From Bacteroidales bacterium (lineage in GTDB: Bacteria > Bacteroidota > Bacteroidia > Bacteroidales > WCHB1-69): a stretch of 5,640 bases of DNA. The position numbers and the translations under genes were made by a program. The notes below the pieces were generated by a model that had not been told where the DNA came from, searched no databases, and was given only the letters and a program-made list of their open reading frames with translations. Each line of letters opens with the position of its first letter. Positions within the stretch are counted from its first letter, which is position 1. This document shows positions 5,300 to 5,640 of the stretch, in pieces. The DNA lies in the NCBI GenBank assembly GCA_016290715.1, contig JAEEUY010000096.1, positions 1 through 5,640 on the forward strand, read 5' to 3'.

Positions 5300-5640
5300 A
5301 TGAATGATAGCTATTTAATGGTTAGCGAAGAGAATCTGGAGCATTTCCGCCGCGGGTGTGAAAAATATCCAGCCGCTTCAACTCTGCAATTTTTTTATGC
5401 CAAAATGTTATCCGTTTTGCATCCTGTCAGTTACCAACAACAAAAATCAAAATGCTTGCTATATCTTCCTAATCGTAAGAAATTTGCTGATTATCAGTTC
5501 CCTGTTGAACAAACAACGGCCAATACTGCCGACACTGCTGAAACCCTCTCCGTTGAACCACGCGAAATGGAAACGCACGCTCCGATTATTGAAACAAATC
5601 AAGAGCAAATTATTAGTAACTTGATACAAGAATTGGGCAC
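5300..5640 (+). CDS. Hypothetical protein, 3' end outside the window
   Basis: An ATG at 5300, four bases after the lptE stop, opens a frame with no stop to the window edge (113 complete codons). The first 70 residues look like a small helical domain: HFRRGCEKYPAASTLQFFYA, then a Leu-rich helix and LYLPNRKKFADYQF. From about residue 70 the protein becomes polar and rich in Thr and Glu, as in a flexible linker, and a new helix may begin near 103 (QIISNLIQEL). I recall Bacteroidales genomes having, between lptE and secG, a hypothetical protein with a similar N-terminal pattern (a 'YPYFQSARLL' helix then 'A-Y-I-x-D-R'), sometimes labelled TPR-like, and this is probably a divergent member. No function can be assigned. 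Another ATG at codon 7 (5318) is a possible alternative start. Tight spacing puts it in the lptE operon. Confidence 0.8.
   Translation, partial: MNDSYLMVSEENLEHFRRGCEKYPAASTLQFFYAKMLSVLHPVSYQQQKSKCLLYLPNRKKFADYQFPVEQTTANTADTAETLSVEPREMETHAPIIETNQEQIISNLIQELG

Noticed and set aside
5358..5624. 88-codon open frame on the + strand near the right edge
   Set aside because: It is out of frame with the longer frame that starts at 5300 right after lptE. Its product is low-complexity, with no recognisable domain, so it is a shadow of the 5300 gene.

Overview
The window reads as ordinary chromosomal DNA from a member of the Bacteroidota, most likely the order Bacteroidales. Three things support this. 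The promoter-like boxes have the form TAnnTTTG, the -7 element of the Bacteroidota primary sigma factor. Most starts have no clear Shine-Dalgarno sequence. The gene order 'sigma-54 activator - lptE - small hypothetical' resembles an arrangement I recall from Bacteroides and relatives, where secG follows. All genes lie on the + strand and are densely packed. I see no RNA genes, insertion sequences, CRISPR arrays or long repeats.

Region 1 (1-588) holds queH, a cysteine-rich iron-sulfur epoxyqueuosine reductase that performs the last step of queuosine synthesis on tRNA. Its own promoter appears to be cut by the left edge of the window.

Region 2 (589-3521) is the membrane half of an Rnf complex, the ion-translocating ferredoxin:NAD+ oxidoreductase, in the order rnfD-rnfG-rnfE-rnfA. 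It starts at a TAnnTTTG box just after queH and ends at a strong intrinsic terminator (3496-3521). Sites for two covalent FMN groups (RnfD Thr164, RnfG Thr171) and the four cysteines expected to hold the RnfA/RnfE iron-sulfur cluster are all visible. The soluble electron-input subunits RnfB and RnfC are not next to rnfD, where they are usually found; queH occupies that place. rnfE has an 11-base perfect complement to the usual 3' tail of 16S rRNA, which is striking in a phylum that mostly ignores Shine-Dalgarno pairing.

Region 3 (3522-5640) is a probable envelope-biogenesis operon. It begins with a sigma-54-dependent activator that has no N-terminal sensory domain but carries a long coiled-coil linker before its Fis-type DNA-binding end. 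Next comes lptE, the outer-membrane lipoprotein partner of LptD in lipopolysaccharide insertion; it overlaps the activator by 11 bases. Last is the first part of a hypothetical gene that starts 4 bases after lptE and runs off the right edge. No completely new system is evident. The points most worth a second look are the split rnf cluster, the exceptional rnfE ribosome-binding site, and the architecture and variant GAFTNA loop of the activator next to lptE.
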